Shown here one piece after another: positions 1-7,825 of a DNA stretch of 29,781 bases. This DNA comes from Xanthomonas cassavae CFBP 4642 (GTDB lineage: Bacteria > Pseudomonadota > Gammaproteobacteria > Xanthomonadales > Xanthomonadaceae), in NCBI RefSeq assembly GCF_000454545.1, contig NZ_CM002139.1, positions 1,705,701 through 1,735,481 on the forward strand, in the 5' to 3' direction. The notes beneath the pieces are model-generated. The model had not been told where the DNA came from and ran no database searches. It saw only the letters and a program-made list of their open reading frames with translations. Made by a program: the position numbers and the translations under genes. Each line of letters starts with the position of its first letter. The stretch's first letter is position 1.

Positions 1-104
1 AAAACGTGCCGAAAACGGCAAAAAACCGGGGGTTTGAGCGCCCTCAGCGCGGCGGATGTGGCGTGTTTCGTTTTCCGGCTGCGTTGATCAGACCATCCTT
101 AGCC

Positions 105-131
105 GATTCCCGATTCCCGATTCCGATTCCC
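105..131. repeat. GATTCCC short tandem repeat next to a gene 3' end
   Basis: Three GATTCCC-like units and a shorter GATTCC unit lie 10 bases beyond the stop of the M48 protease gene. Read in the direction of that gene the unit is GGGAATC. The same repeat occurs at 2665-2687 and 4017-4045, each time just past a stop codon. The rest of positions 1-140 holds no gene; a weak 5-bp hairpin at 7-20 followed on the minus strand by TTTT could be a distant terminator. Confidence 0.7.
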
Positions 132-140
132 ACTCAAGCG

Positions 141-1787
141 TCACTGCGTCGACAGGTCCGGGTCGCGAATCCCCTGCCGGCGCAGCTCCAGCACTGTGGG
201 CATGATCGTGGCGATGCGCGCATCCACTCGTGCCCGTGTCACATAGTCCAGATCCTTTTTCTTCAGCGCCTCCAGCTGCAGCAGGGCCTGCTCCGGGCGC
301 CCGTTCAGATACGCGGACTCGGCATAGGCCTCGCTGGCGCGCAGATGGTCCCCGGCCAGCTCGCAGGCGCGGGCATAGGTCTGCTGCAGCAACGGGTCCT
401 CGCCACTGCGATGCAGCAGCGGCTCCAGCACCTGGCGTGCACGCTGGCCGGATTGCTTGTTGGCCTGCTCGTTGAGCGCACCGGCATAGGTCAGCGCTAC
501 CGCGCGATTGTTCGGCAACTGCTTGAGCAAGGCATCGAAACGCGCGTTGGCCGCCTCGCGCTGGCCGACGCGTGCCTGCGCCTCGCTCAGGCCCAGCGCC
601 AGCCATAGATTGTCCGGGTGCGCCTCCAGCAGGCTGGCTAGTTCGGACACCGGTTCGCTGGGCCGGCCGCCGCTGTTGCGCAGCCGGGCCAGCGCCAGCC
701 CGTAGCGCTGCGCATCGCTCAGGCCCTGCTTGGCGCTGCGGCGCAGGTTCTCGTATTCGCGGATGGCCGCATCCGGCGTGCTGGCGCTGAGCACGCGCAG
801 GCGCTCCTTGGCCCAATCGAAGCCCTGCTGGTCGCCGCCGCGGCTGAGCGCATCCACCGGCAACCGCAGCGCATAGGGCAGCAGCGCGTTTCCGTTACGG
901 CTCAACGGCTCCGACAGCGACGGGTCGGCCGGGTCCACGCGCTCCTGGCGCGTGCCGCCCGGCACCGAGGTGGTGAGCACCACGGTGTTCTTCTTCATCT
1001 GCTCGGCGCGCGCCTTGGCTTCGCTGATGCGGGTGGTGGTGACCGGGTGGGTCTGCAGGAAATCCGGTGCGCTGTAGCCGCCCTCATTGGCGCGCATCGC
1101 CACCGACATGCGTTCGAAGAAGCCGGCCATCGCGTCCACGTCGTAGCCGCTGCGCACCAGCGTGCGGATGCCCAGCCGGTCGGCCTCCGATTCGTTGGAG
1201 CGGGTGTAGTCGATCTGGCGCTGCTGCATCAGCCCCATGGCGCTGGTGATCGTGGCCATGGTGGCATCGCCCTTGGAGTTGCCACCGGCCTGCTGCGCCG
1301 CCACCACCGCGGCCAGCATGCCGAGCAGGATCGGGACCTGATCGCGCTGCGCGCGTTCCACTCCGCGCAGCACGTGTTGCTGGGTGACATGGGCGATTTC
1401 GTGCGACAGCACCGCGGCCACTTCGTCCTCGCGCTCGGCGGTCAGCACCAGTCCGGCGTTGACCGCGATGTAGCCGCCCAGCGTGGCGAACGCATTGATC
1501 TGGCGGTCGCGCAGCATGAAAAAGGTAAACGGCTGCTGCGGTTGATCGCTGTTGGCGCCCAGGCGGGTACCCATGGTCTGCAGCCAGTCGCCGACCAACG
1601 GGTCGTCCAGCACGTAGTCGTAGTTGCGCAGCTCGGCCAGCATCATCTTGCCGTACTCGGCCTGGCGCGCCGGCGTCAGCAGCTCGCCGGCCGACGAACC
1701 GATATCGGGCAGGCGGTTTTCCTGCGCAGGTGCCACGCCCACGGCGACGGCCAGGGTCAAGGCGGTAGCGAGCGGAAGCAGGCGCAA
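141..1787 (-). CDS. bepA: M48 family periplasmic metalloprotease with TPR domain (BepA-like)
   Basis: Predicted 548-residue zinc metalloprotease/chaperone of the periplasm. The family's best-known member, BepA (YfgC), helps assemble or degrade outer-membrane proteins such as LptD. The zinc site is visible: HEIAH at about 129-133 and the third ligand in ESEAD near 201, matching BepA spacing. The C-terminal half is rich in alanine and leucine helices typical of TPR repeats. I choose a TTG start at 1787: it is preceded 6 bases upstream by GGGAG and begins directly with a signal peptide (LRLLPLATALTLAVAVGVAPAQ is interrupted here only to note that cleavage after APA is likely). An ATG at 1850 would add 21 residues unlike a signal peptide. 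Monocistronic, divergent from the glutaredoxin gene. Family assignment is firm; orthology to BepA is likely. Confidence 0.9.
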   Translation of the reverse strand: MRLLPLATALTLAVAVGVAPAQENRLPDIGSSAGELLTPARQAEYGKMMLAELRNYDYVLDDPLVGDWLQTMGTRLGANSDQPQQPFTFFMLRDRQINAFATLGGYIAVNAGLVLTAEREDEVAAVLSHEIAHVTQQHVLRGVERAQRDQVPILLGMLAAVVAAQQAGGNSKGDATMATITSAMGLMQQRQIDYTRSNESEADRLGIRTLVRSGYDVDAMAGFFERMSVAMRANEGGYSAPDFLQTHPVTTTRISEAKARAEQMKKNTVVLTTSVPGGTRQERVDPADPSLSEPLSRNGNALLPYALRLPVDALSRGGDQQGFDWAKERLRVLSASTPDAAIREYENLRRSAKQGLSDAQRYGLALARLRNSGGRPSEPVSELASLLEAHPDNLWLALGLSEAQARVGQREAANARFDALLKQLPNNRAVALTYAGALNEQANKQSGQRARQVLEPLLHRSGEDPLLQQTYARACELAGDHLRASEAYAESAYLNGRPEQALLQLEALKKKDLDYVTRARVDARIATIMPTVLELRRQGIRDPDLSTQ

Positions 1788-1936
1788 GTGGAACTCCCAG
1801 GTAGTGCGCTGAGCATGCGGGCAGCACGGTGCGGCGGCGTGAATCGGCAATTAATCCACAGTGTTGCGGTGGCGAGGTGGAAATTCCAGTCGCCCGTTAC
1901 CATGTGTCAGACCTCAGACCAACCACGGAGTTTCCC

Positions 1937-2242
1937 GTGAGCCAAGAACACACCGGGCACGACGCGGCCGCCGGCCCGCAGATCACCTTGTATTCCACCG
2001 CCATCTGCCCGTATTGCGTGGCCGCCAAGAACTTCCTCAAGAGCAAGGGTCAGACCTGGACCGAGGTGCGGATCGACCTGGACCCGGCCGAGCGGGAGAA
2101 GATGGTCGCGCTGGCGCGGCGCACCAGCGTGCCGCAGATCTTCGTCGGCGACGTCCATGTGGGTGGCTACGACGACATGATGGCCATGCATCGCGCCGGC
2201 AAGCTGGAACCGCTGTTCACCGGTACGGGCGGTCAGGCATGA
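1937..2242 (+). CDS. grxC: Glutaredoxin (Grx3-type, dithiol)
   Basis: Predicted 101-residue glutathione-dependent thiol-disulfide oxidoreductase of the cytoplasm. The dithiol active site CPYC is at 24-27, followed by the glutathione-binding TSVPQIF and GGYDDM motifs, all in the family order. A GTG start at 1937 is preferred: GGAG lies 7 bases upstream, and the longer in-frame ATG at 1829 would add a non-conserved leader that overlaps the M48 gene's promoter zone. The stop overlaps the next gene's start as ATGA, so the two are probably translationally coupled in one operon. The pairing with an AhpD-like CxxC protein suggests a shared role in thiol redox, which is inference. Confidence 0.93.
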   Translation: MSQEHTGHDAAAGPQITLYSTAICPYCVAAKNFLKSKGQTWTEVRIDLDPAEREKMVALARRTSVPQIFVGDVHVGGYDDMMAMHRAGKLEPLFTGTGGQA

Positions 2243-2634
2243 GTGGGTCCGACGACGGCAGCGCCGACCGCCTGCGCGAGTTCACGCAATTCCGCCAGCG
2301 CATGAACCAGCGCATCCTGGCCGAGCCCAACCAGGTCGTGCGTCGCTTCTTCGCGCTCGACACCCAGACCTATCAAACCGGCGCGCTGGACGTGAAGACC
2401 AAGGAGCTGCTCGGCCTGGTCGCTTCGATGGTGCTGCGCTGCGATGACTGCATCAGCTACCACGTCGCCCAGTGCAAGGAGGCGGGTGTGACCCGTGAGG
2501 AGTTCTTCGAGACCTTCTCGGTTGGCCTGGTGGTTGGCGGCTCGATCGTGATCCCGCACCTGCGCCGCGCGGTGAATTTCCTGGACCAGCTCGAAGGCGG
2601 CGCCCCGGCACCGGAGCAGCACGCGCATGGTTGA
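2239..2634 (+). CDS. Carboxymuconolactone decarboxylase (AhpD-like) family protein
   Basis: Predicted 131-residue protein of the CMD/AhpD alkylhydroperoxidase-like family. It holds CDDCISYH: Cys68, Cys71 and His75, with Glu56 twelve residues before the first cysteine. That spacing equals the catalytic Glu-Cys-Cys-His set of mycobacterial AhpD, so a peroxidase or thiol-redox activity is plausible, although many family members have other or unknown functions. The start codon overlaps the glutaredoxin stop (ATGA). A partner thiol reductant next door fits a redox role. There is no clear terminator after it; a GGGATT repeat follows 31 bases later. Confidence 0.88.
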   Translation: MSGSDDGSADRLREFTQFRQRMNQRILAEPNQVVRRFFALDTQTYQTGALDVKTKELLGLVASMVLRCDDCISYHVAQCKEAGVTREEFFETFSVGLVVGGSIVIPHLRRAVNFLDQLEGGAPAPEQHAHG

Positions 2635-2664
2635 TGGGCTGCTGGTGAGCGGCTGGTTGACGTT

Positions 2665-2687
2665 CGGGATTGGGAATTCGGGATTGG
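2665..2687. repeat. GGGATT/GGGAATT short repeat after a gene 3' end
   Basis: Three GGGA-A/T-T units in a row, 31 bases past the AhpD-like gene's stop and in the same orientation relative to that gene as the copies at 105-131 and 4017-4045 relative to theirs. This copy is less regular, alternating GGGATT and GGGAATT. Confidence 0.6.
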
Positions 2688-2791
2688 TGAAGGGCCGTCT
2701 GCGCGACGCCGTTGAGGCGGCGCGTTGCGTTTGGGTGGTCGGTACGCGTCGGATTGCCTGCATGCCGTCCATGGCTTAGACCAAGGTCGGT

Positions 2792-2821
2792 TTGGGCGCC
2801 TTCACCGGCATCGGGCATAAT
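2792..2821 (+). promoter_or_regulatory. Candidate sigma-70 promoter for icd
   Basis: TTGGGC, an 18-base spacer and CATAAT, about 80 bases before the icd start. A 7-bp inverted repeat (AGCCGGA / TCCGGCT, 2849-2864) lies in the predicted leader. The pattern is only moderately close to consensus, so this is a suggestion. Confidence 0.4.
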
Positions 2822-2899
2822 TGCCTGTGAAACCTCCTTGCGCTGGTGAGCCGGACTTCCGGCTGGCGCTCCCCCCTTCAAGTTCGGAAACCCAACGTT

Positions 2900-3907
2900 A
2901 TGACGCAGACAATCACGGTCATCCGCGGCGACGGTATTGGCCCGGAGATCATGGATGCCACGCTGTTCGTGCTCGACGCGCTGCAGGCTGGCCTGACCTA
3001 CGAATACGCCGACGCCGGCCTGGTCGCGCTGGAAAAGCACGGCGATCTGCTGCCCGAGTCCACCCTGGCTTCGATCACCAAGAACAAGGTCGCTCTGAAG
3101 AGCCCGCTGACCACCCCGGTCGGCGAGGGTTTCAGTTCGATCAACGTTGCCATGCGTCGCAAGTTCGACCTGTACGCCAATGTGCGTCCGGCCAAGTCGT
3201 TCCCGAACACCAAGTCGCGCTTCGCCGACGGCGTGGACCTGATCACCGTCCGCGAGAACACCGAAGGCGCGTACCTGAGCGAAGGCCAGACCGTGTCCGA
3301 AGACGGCGAGACCGCGTTCTCCGGTACCCGTATCACCCGCAAGGGCTCCGAGCGCATCGTGCGCTACGCCTTCGACCTGGCGCGCGCCACCGGCCGCAAG
3401 AAGGTCACCGCGGTGCACAAGGCCAACATCATCAAGTCGACCTCGGGCCTGTTCCTGAAGGTCGCCCGTGATGTCGCCGCGCAATACCCGGAAATCGAAT
3501 TCCAGGAAATGATCGTCGACAACACCTGCATGCAGCTGGTGATGCGTCCGGAGCAGTTCGACATCATCGTGACCACCAACCTGTTCGGCGACATCATCTC
3601 CGACCTGTGCGCCGGTCTGGTCGGCGGCCTGGGCCTGGCCCCGGGTGCCAACATCGGTCTGGACGCGGCCATCTTCGAGGCCGTGCACGGTTCGGCGCCG
3701 GACATCGCAGGGCAGGGCAAGGCCAACCCGTGCGCGCTGCTGCTGGGCGCCGCGCAGATGCTGGACCATATCGACCAGCCGCAGAACGCCGAACGCCTGC
3801 GCGAGGCCATCGTGGCCACCCTGGAAGCCAAGGATTCGCTGACCCCCGACCTGGGCGGCACCGGCAACACCATGGGCTTCGCCAAGGCCATCGCCAGCCG
3901 CCTCTGA
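2900..3907 (+). CDS. icd: Isocitrate dehydrogenase, NAD-type (isopropylmalate/isocitrate dehydrogenase family)
   Basis: Predicted 335-residue cytoplasmic enzyme converting isocitrate to 2-oxoglutarate in the TCA cycle. It opens with VIRGDGIGPEI, has the RENTEG substrate loop, KANIIKSTSG, and the metal site NLFGDIISD. The coenzyme loop reads GSAPDIAGQGKANP. Where NADP enzymes such as E. coli Icd have Lys-Tyr, this one has Asp-Ile, the pattern that goes with NAD. The length is that of the short dimeric NAD class, not the ~416-residue E. coli type. The ATG at 2900 starts the conserved MTQTITVIRGDG. Alone in its transcription unit and closed by a strong palindromic terminator. A related homoisocitrate or isopropylmalate dehydrogenase is less likely because of the loop. 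Confidence 0.9.
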   Translation: MTQTITVIRGDGIGPEIMDATLFVLDALQAGLTYEYADAGLVALEKHGDLLPESTLASITKNKVALKSPLTTPVGEGFSSINVAMRRKFDLYANVRPAKSFPNTKSRFADGVDLITVRENTEGAYLSEGQTVSEDGETAFSGTRITRKGSERIVRYAFDLARATGRKKVTAVHKANIIKSTSGLFLKVARDVAAQYPEIEFQEMIVDNTCMQLVMRPEQFDIIVTTNLFGDIISDLCAGLVGGLGLAPGANIGLDAAIFEAVHGSAPDIAGQGKANPCALLLGAAQMLDHIDQPQNAERLREAIVATLEAKDSLTPDLGGTGNTMGFAKAIASRL

Positions 3908-3925
3908 GCGCGCCGGAAGAGCGCA

Positions 3926-3959
3926 CAAAACAAAAGGCGCCTAGGCGCCTTTTGTTTTG
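3926..3959. terminator. Bidirectional Rho-independent terminator after icd
   Basis: A perfect 34-base palindrome, with a GGCGCC-containing GC core flanked by an A-rich left arm and a T-rich right arm, 19 bases after the icd stop. Symmetry means it gives a GC hairpin with a U-rich tail on either strand, so it could also stop transcripts of the convergent Bax-inhibitor gene ending at 4048. Confidence 0.85.
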
Positions 3960-4016
3960 CTCGGAAGTTGCTGAGAAGCCGGCATTTGCTCACCGGTTGC
4001 AGGAATCCGCTCTCAC

Positions 4017-4045
4017 GATTCCCCAATCCCGATTCCCGATTCCCC
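4017..4045. repeat. GATTCCC short repeat next to a gene 3' end
   Basis: Four units of GATTCCC/AATCCC lie 2 bases past the stop of the minus-strand Bax-inhibitor gene. In that gene's direction it reads as GGGAATC units, as at 105-131. Confidence 0.7.
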
Positions 4046-4047
4046 GC

Positions 4048-4809
4048 TCAATTCCGCGACTGCAGCTTCGACAGCAGCCGCAGGAACTCGATGTACAGCC
4101 ACACCAGCGTCACCATCAGGCCGAATGCCCCGTACCACTCCATGTGCTTGGGCGCGCCCTGCTCAACGCCGCTTTCGATGAAGTCGAAGTCCAGCACCAG
4201 GTTCAGCGCTGCCACCACCACCACGAACAGGCTGAAGCCGATGCCGATCAGGCCCGAGTCGTGGATGAAGGGGATGCGCACGCCGAACAGGCCCAGCACG
4301 ATGGTGGCCAGGTACACCAGCGCGATGCCGCCGGTGGCTGCCACCACGCCCAGCTTGAAGTTCTCGGTGGCCTTGATCATGCCGCTGCGATAGGCAAACA
4401 GCAGCGCGAACATGGTGCCGAAGGTCAGCAGGACCGCCTGGAACACGATGCCGTTGAAACGCGCCTCGTAGACTGCCGAGATCGCGCCCAGGAAGAAGCC
4501 TTCCATCAGTGCGTACAACGGCGCGGTGACCGGCGCCCAGGTCGGCTTGAAGCTGGTCGCCAGCGCGAACACCAGCCCGCCGATCGCGCCGGCGATCATG
4601 TACAGCCGCGCGGCAGGCAACGGAGCGCCATCGGCCCCGATCGACTGCGACCAGGCGAAGGCGGCGGTGACCACCGCCATCAGCAACAGCAGGCCGGTCT
4701 TGTTGACGGTGCCGTTGAGGGTCATCGCCTGGCCGTCGCGAGTGACCACCGAGCCGGAGCCGAGGTCGAGAAAGGTGGATTCCCGAAGGGCGGGATTGCC
4801 GCTACGCAT
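4048..4809 (-). CDS. Bax inhibitor-1/YccA family membrane protein
   Basis: Predicted 253-residue inner-membrane protein of the BI-1/TMBIM family. About seven hydrophobic segments are visible: starting with TGLLLLMAVVTAAFAW near 38, then through AGAIGGLVFALA, FQAVLLTFGTMFALLF, VVAATGGIALVYLATIVLGLFG and LIGIGFSLFVVVVAALNLVLDF. The conserved acidic DFDFIE follows the sixth segment. Bacterial members include YccA, which interacts with FtsH, and calcium-leak channels, but the long hydrophilic N-terminus here fits the BaxI_1 subgroup of unknown function. The start at 4809 has GGAGAA 5 bases upstream. Monocistronic. Confidence 0.88.
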   Translation of the reverse strand: MRSGNPALRESTFLDLGSGSVVTRDGQAMTLNGTVNKTGLLLLMAVVTAAFAWSQSIGADGAPLPAARLYMIAGAIGGLVFALATSFKPTWAPVTAPLYALMEGFFLGAISAVYEARFNGIVFQAVLLTFGTMFALLFAYRSGMIKATENFKLGVVAATGGIALVYLATIVLGLFGVRIPFIHDSGLIGIGFSLFVVVVAALNLVLDFDFIESGVEQGAPKHMEWYGAFGLMVTLVWLYIEFLRLLSKLQSRN

Positions 4810-4961
4810 GCGTGTTCTCCATGAAATGTAGATGCCTGCCGACTTGGCGAGCGATGCCGCGAGGATACCGGATCGTCCGATTTACACAGAGTGATTGACA
4901 GCAAGCCCAATCATTCCCAAAATAGCCGACCTTTCCAGCCTTCGGGACGGAGAGGTCCCGC

Positions 4962-5038
4962 CGGGGTATAGCGCAGTCTGGTAGCGCGCCTGCTTTGGGA
5001 GCAGGATGTCGGGGGTTCGAATCCCTCTACCCCGACCA
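4962..5038 (+). tRNA. tRNA-Pro (TGG)
   Basis: A 77-nt cloverleaf with acceptor CGGGGTA/TACCCCG, anticodon loop TTTGGGA giving TGG, T-loop GTTCGAATC and an encoded CCA. First gene of a four-tRNA cluster. Confidence 0.97.
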
Positions 5039-5080
5039 TTCCGAACTCTTGACGGCGTGGAAATGCAAAGTTCGGTCCGG

Positions 5081-5157
5081 GCGCCCGTAGCTCAACCGGA
5101 TAGAGCACCGGCCTTCTAAGCCGGCGGTTACAGGTTCGAGTCCTGTCGGGCGCGCCA
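5081..5157 (+). tRNA. tRNA-Arg (TCT)
   Basis: A 77-nt cloverleaf with acceptor GCGCCCG/CGGGCGC, anticodon loop CTTCTAA giving TCT, T-loop GTTCGAGTC and encoded CCA. Second gene of the cluster. Confidence 0.97.
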
Positions 5158-5188
5158 TCGGCGGTGCGGTTGGAAGTAGGTTTCAGTG

Positions 5189-5265
5189 GTGGCTGTAGCT
5201 CAGCTGGTTAGAGTACTGGATTGTGATTCCAGATGTCGGGGGTTCGAGTCCCCTCAGCCACCCCA
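5189..5265 (+). tRNA. tRNA-His (GTG)
   Basis: Cloverleaf with acceptor GTGGCTG/CAGCCAC, anticodon loop TTGTGAT giving GTG, and encoded CCA. The base at 5188 is G and can pair with the discriminator C, supplying the extra 5' G typical of tRNA-His. Confidence 0.97.
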
Positions 5266-5349
5266 CTGATTGCAGGAAAAGTTGGACCCGATGCATCGCG
5301 GGGTGTTGCAACGACGCAAAAACGCGCATACAATCTATGACCAGTTTCA

Positions 5350-5425
5350 GGGCCGTTAGCTCAGTTGGTAGAGCAGTTGACTCTTAATCAATAGGTCCAA
5401 GGTTCGAATCCTTGACGGCCCACCA
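5350..5425 (+). tRNA. tRNA-Lys (CTT)
   Basis: A 76-nt cloverleaf with acceptor GGGCCGT/ACGGCCC, anticodon loop CTCTTAA giving CTT, and encoded CCA. Last gene of the cluster, followed by a terminator at 5432. Confidence 0.97.
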
Positions 5426-5431
5426 GACAGG

Positions 5432-5464
5432 CAGCCACTCAGCGCAAGTTGAGTGGCTGTTTTT
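5432..5464 (+). terminator. Terminator of the Pro-Arg-His-Lys tRNA cluster
   Basis: A perfect 10-bp stem (CAGCCACTCA / TGAGTGGCTG) with an 8-base loop and then TTTTT, six bases after tRNA-Lys. From here to 5675 I see no gene. Confidence 0.9.
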
Positions 5465-5675
5465 CTTTGTGGCAAGCGCTGGTGCAAGCAGCGCTACAAC
5501 CGCGGTGTCGGCATGGCCGCGCACGCCCTTATCGCTGCATCAATCGCATGAATGCGCCACGTTGTCGCGCGCTGTCGATAGGTCCCAGGCAGTAGCCGCC
5601 TAGGTGTTGCGGATCGACCGACGAACGTCTGCAGTGTGCTGCACGCCGTTCGCGATGGTCTCGTCCTGCGTCCGT

Positions 5676-5702
5676 GCCGCCGCGCGCCAGGCGCGCGGCG
5701 GC
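5676..5702 (-). terminator. GC-rich hairpin at the lipase pseudogene stop
   Basis: A perfect 13-base inverted repeat around a single central A (GCCGCCGCGCGCC on the left). Its right arm ends on the last base of the old lipase stop codon. There is no T-tract, so it may be a pause or 3'-end stabilising hairpin more than a classic terminator. Confidence 0.55.
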
Positions 5703-6539
5703 TAGCGCCGCTTGTCCAGCAGCCGCTGGCGCACCGCGATGATGCAGCTCTCCTTGGTCAACACGTGTTCGAGCGCACTGTTGTCTGCGCGATTGCGCTG
5801 CACATCTCCACCATCGACACCTGCGTGCTGCCGCGTTGCTTGAATGCAGCAATGGCAGTGGTGGCGTTCTTCAACGGCACCGTGGCGTCATTGGCGCTGG
5901 CGACCAGGTCGAACTCCTTGGAGAAGTGCGCCTCGATTTCGCGCTGGGTCGCTATCGCGGCGTGTCCTCCCTGCGAATACTCCGCCAGCATGACCTTGCC
6001 AGACAGCGGCGTGTTCAAGCGTGTCAGCACCTGCCGTACGGCGCGCATCGCGTCGATACTTGCACTGGCTTCGCCGGCGGAATGCAGGTACGGATGGAAG
6101 GCGTAGTTGGATTTGCCCAGTCCCAGGTAATCGGTGCTCACCACCACATAACCCTGGCCGGCGAGTCGAGTGACCAACGGGTCATCGCCCTCGCATCGCG
6201 AATTTCCTTCGCCTGTTCTGCAGTACGTAGTGGGTCGGGTCCGTTGCAGGCTGCGCCACCCGGCACCAGCAGCGCGGCCGACGCGGTGGCCGGCCCTCCG
6301 TGCACGCCAACCGTTGCACAGGTGAATTCGGCAACGCGGACATCGCACTTGGGTTGCTCGCCGGCCTTCTCGTCGGACGGCAACGCGGCAAGCGCGCTGC
6401 GCGTATAGCTGGTGAAAACATTGCTGCTGAGCAAAGTGCCTCGTGCAGGCGATGCCATCGCCATCACGGGTAACAGCGTCAGGGCGGTTGCAATGGCGGT
6501 GAACAGGCCGGACGACTTGCGAGGGTGTGTCTGAACCAT
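5702..6539 (-). pseudogene. Secretory lipase (alpha/beta hydrolase) pseudogene, two frameshifts and an internal deletion
   Basis: Begins at ATG 6539, with AGGA 10 bases upstream, and a clear signal peptide (SGLFTAIATALTLLPVMAMA). The first frame runs to about EIRDA near 6190, where reading must shift to give GDDPLVTRLAGQGYVVVSTDY. That frame contains the nucleophile motif YSQGG, preceded by Glu where such esterases usually have Gly. Only about 30 residues later comes NDATVPLKN, which resembles the catalytic-Asp loop. Intact alpha/beta hydrolases usually have about 100 residues or more between these, so an internal deletion is likely. Near 5800 a third frame is needed to read ALEHVLTKESCIIAVRQRLL and the stop at 5702-5704. 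Not expected to be functional. The family is the secretory (LIP-type) lipases, by resemblance. Confidence 0.85.
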
Positions 6540-6567
6540 GGTGCATTTCCTCAGCGATGTCGCCCCG

Positions 6568-7261
6568 TTACCGGGGTGTAGGGGATTGGCAAGGCGCTGG
6601 ACGATGATGGCGGCCGATAGCAGGACACGATTGTTTCTCGACGGCCATACCCATTGTTCTGCTCGCGACCACAGTCGGCGACGAATCACTGCCACGCGTT
6701 GGTCGTGAAGGTTCGATGTCCGCAGCGCCCCGCGCGGCGCGGGCGATGTCCAGGTCGTCTTCGATGCGGTCGTGCAGATCGCGCAAGGTGTGCAGCTCGG
6801 TCGAAAGCGAACGCTCGCGCGCGCGTGCCGGCATCAGTGCGCCCATCGAGAACTCGCGCTCTGCCTTCAATGTGCGGTCCAGGGTGTGGAACGCGCTTTC
6901 CAGCGCCCGGCGGTCGGAGATAGTCTTGCTGACCGCCAGCACCGCCTCGACCTTGCCGGTGTCATCGAATAGCGGGCTGGTCACCACCTGCCAGGTCTGC
7001 CGCACGCCGACGAAGTTGACGCAGCTGGCCTCGAACTCGTGCACCGCACCCTCGACCGACGCGGCCAGTGCGGTATCGACCCGTGCAGCGGCCTCCGGCG
7101 GCCAGAACTCCCGCCAGGGTCGGGAAATCAACTGATCGGATGGCCGGCGCCCAGGGCGGCCAGTCCGTTGACGTTGATCGCGGTGATCCGCCCGTCGAGG
7201 TCGATTTCTTCGATGCAGTCTCGCGCCACAGGGCTACGGTCTGACGGTATCGGTCTCTCAT
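6568..7261 (-). pseudogene. PAS-domain sensor protein remnant, frameshifted
   Basis: Reading on the minus strand gives one PAS domain broken across frames. DCIEEIDLDGRITAINVNGL ends at a stop near 7128, and the domain resumes one frame away with ISRPWREFWPPEAAARVDTA and then LFDDTGKVEAVLAVSKTISD, the usual PAS C-terminal strand. A shift near 7131 is clear. A second near 7225 is possible, because the upstream piece (YRQTVALW) is in a third frame. After the PAS there is a helical stretch rich in Arg and Glu but no kinase, GGDEF or output domain, so the gene may also be truncated. It lies head-to-tail with the lipase pseudogene, so this zone is decaying. A +1 recoding site is a remote alternative. 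Confidence 0.7.
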
Positions 7262-7546
7262 GACGCCGGGGAGCCCTCGTGAGTCGATTTAACGGAATTT
7301 TCTCAAATAGCGGCGCCACTGTGCATAACCGCACGCTACGGCAGCTACAGTGCCTGACCACGGGCTGGTGAATGGTTCATGCTTAGATATCGCACGGCGT
7401 TGTTCGCCAGCCGTTTAGCTATTCCGAAAGTCCGGGCCACCCGTGGTGATCAGTTGTGTCGCCTCTGTGTCGCCTCGCCGCAAACAGCCGCAGCGCTTTT
7501 TCTTTAGCTGCATCCCTGCAACAATGGCGGGGGTACGTGCGGCATT

Positions 7547-7631
<85 letters not shown>

Positions 7632-7825
7632 ATGCAGTGCGGCTGTGAGCACTCCGGCCGCTGCTATGCCGCCATACCCTCGCTTTCGCGCGCCGGGCGC
7701 CTGTCCCGCTGGCAGCGGCCGCCGTTATCGGCGAAACTACAAGGCTCGGCGGTTTTCTCGCCATCCGTCAACCCGCATCTTCCATCTCGTGCCGACGCCG
7801 TGCGCTGTCGGTGGCAGGAGTCAAC

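Noticed and set aside
2453..3928. 491-codon open frame on the minus strand over icd
   Set aside because: Lies opposite a clear enzyme gene; composition is Ala/Gly/Arg/His-rich with no domain, as expected for antisense of GC-rich DNA.
7440..7500. Direct repeat GTGTCGCCTC upstream of tRNA-Leu
   Set aside because: Two copies of a 10-base unit in an otherwise featureless gap; too short to support a claim.
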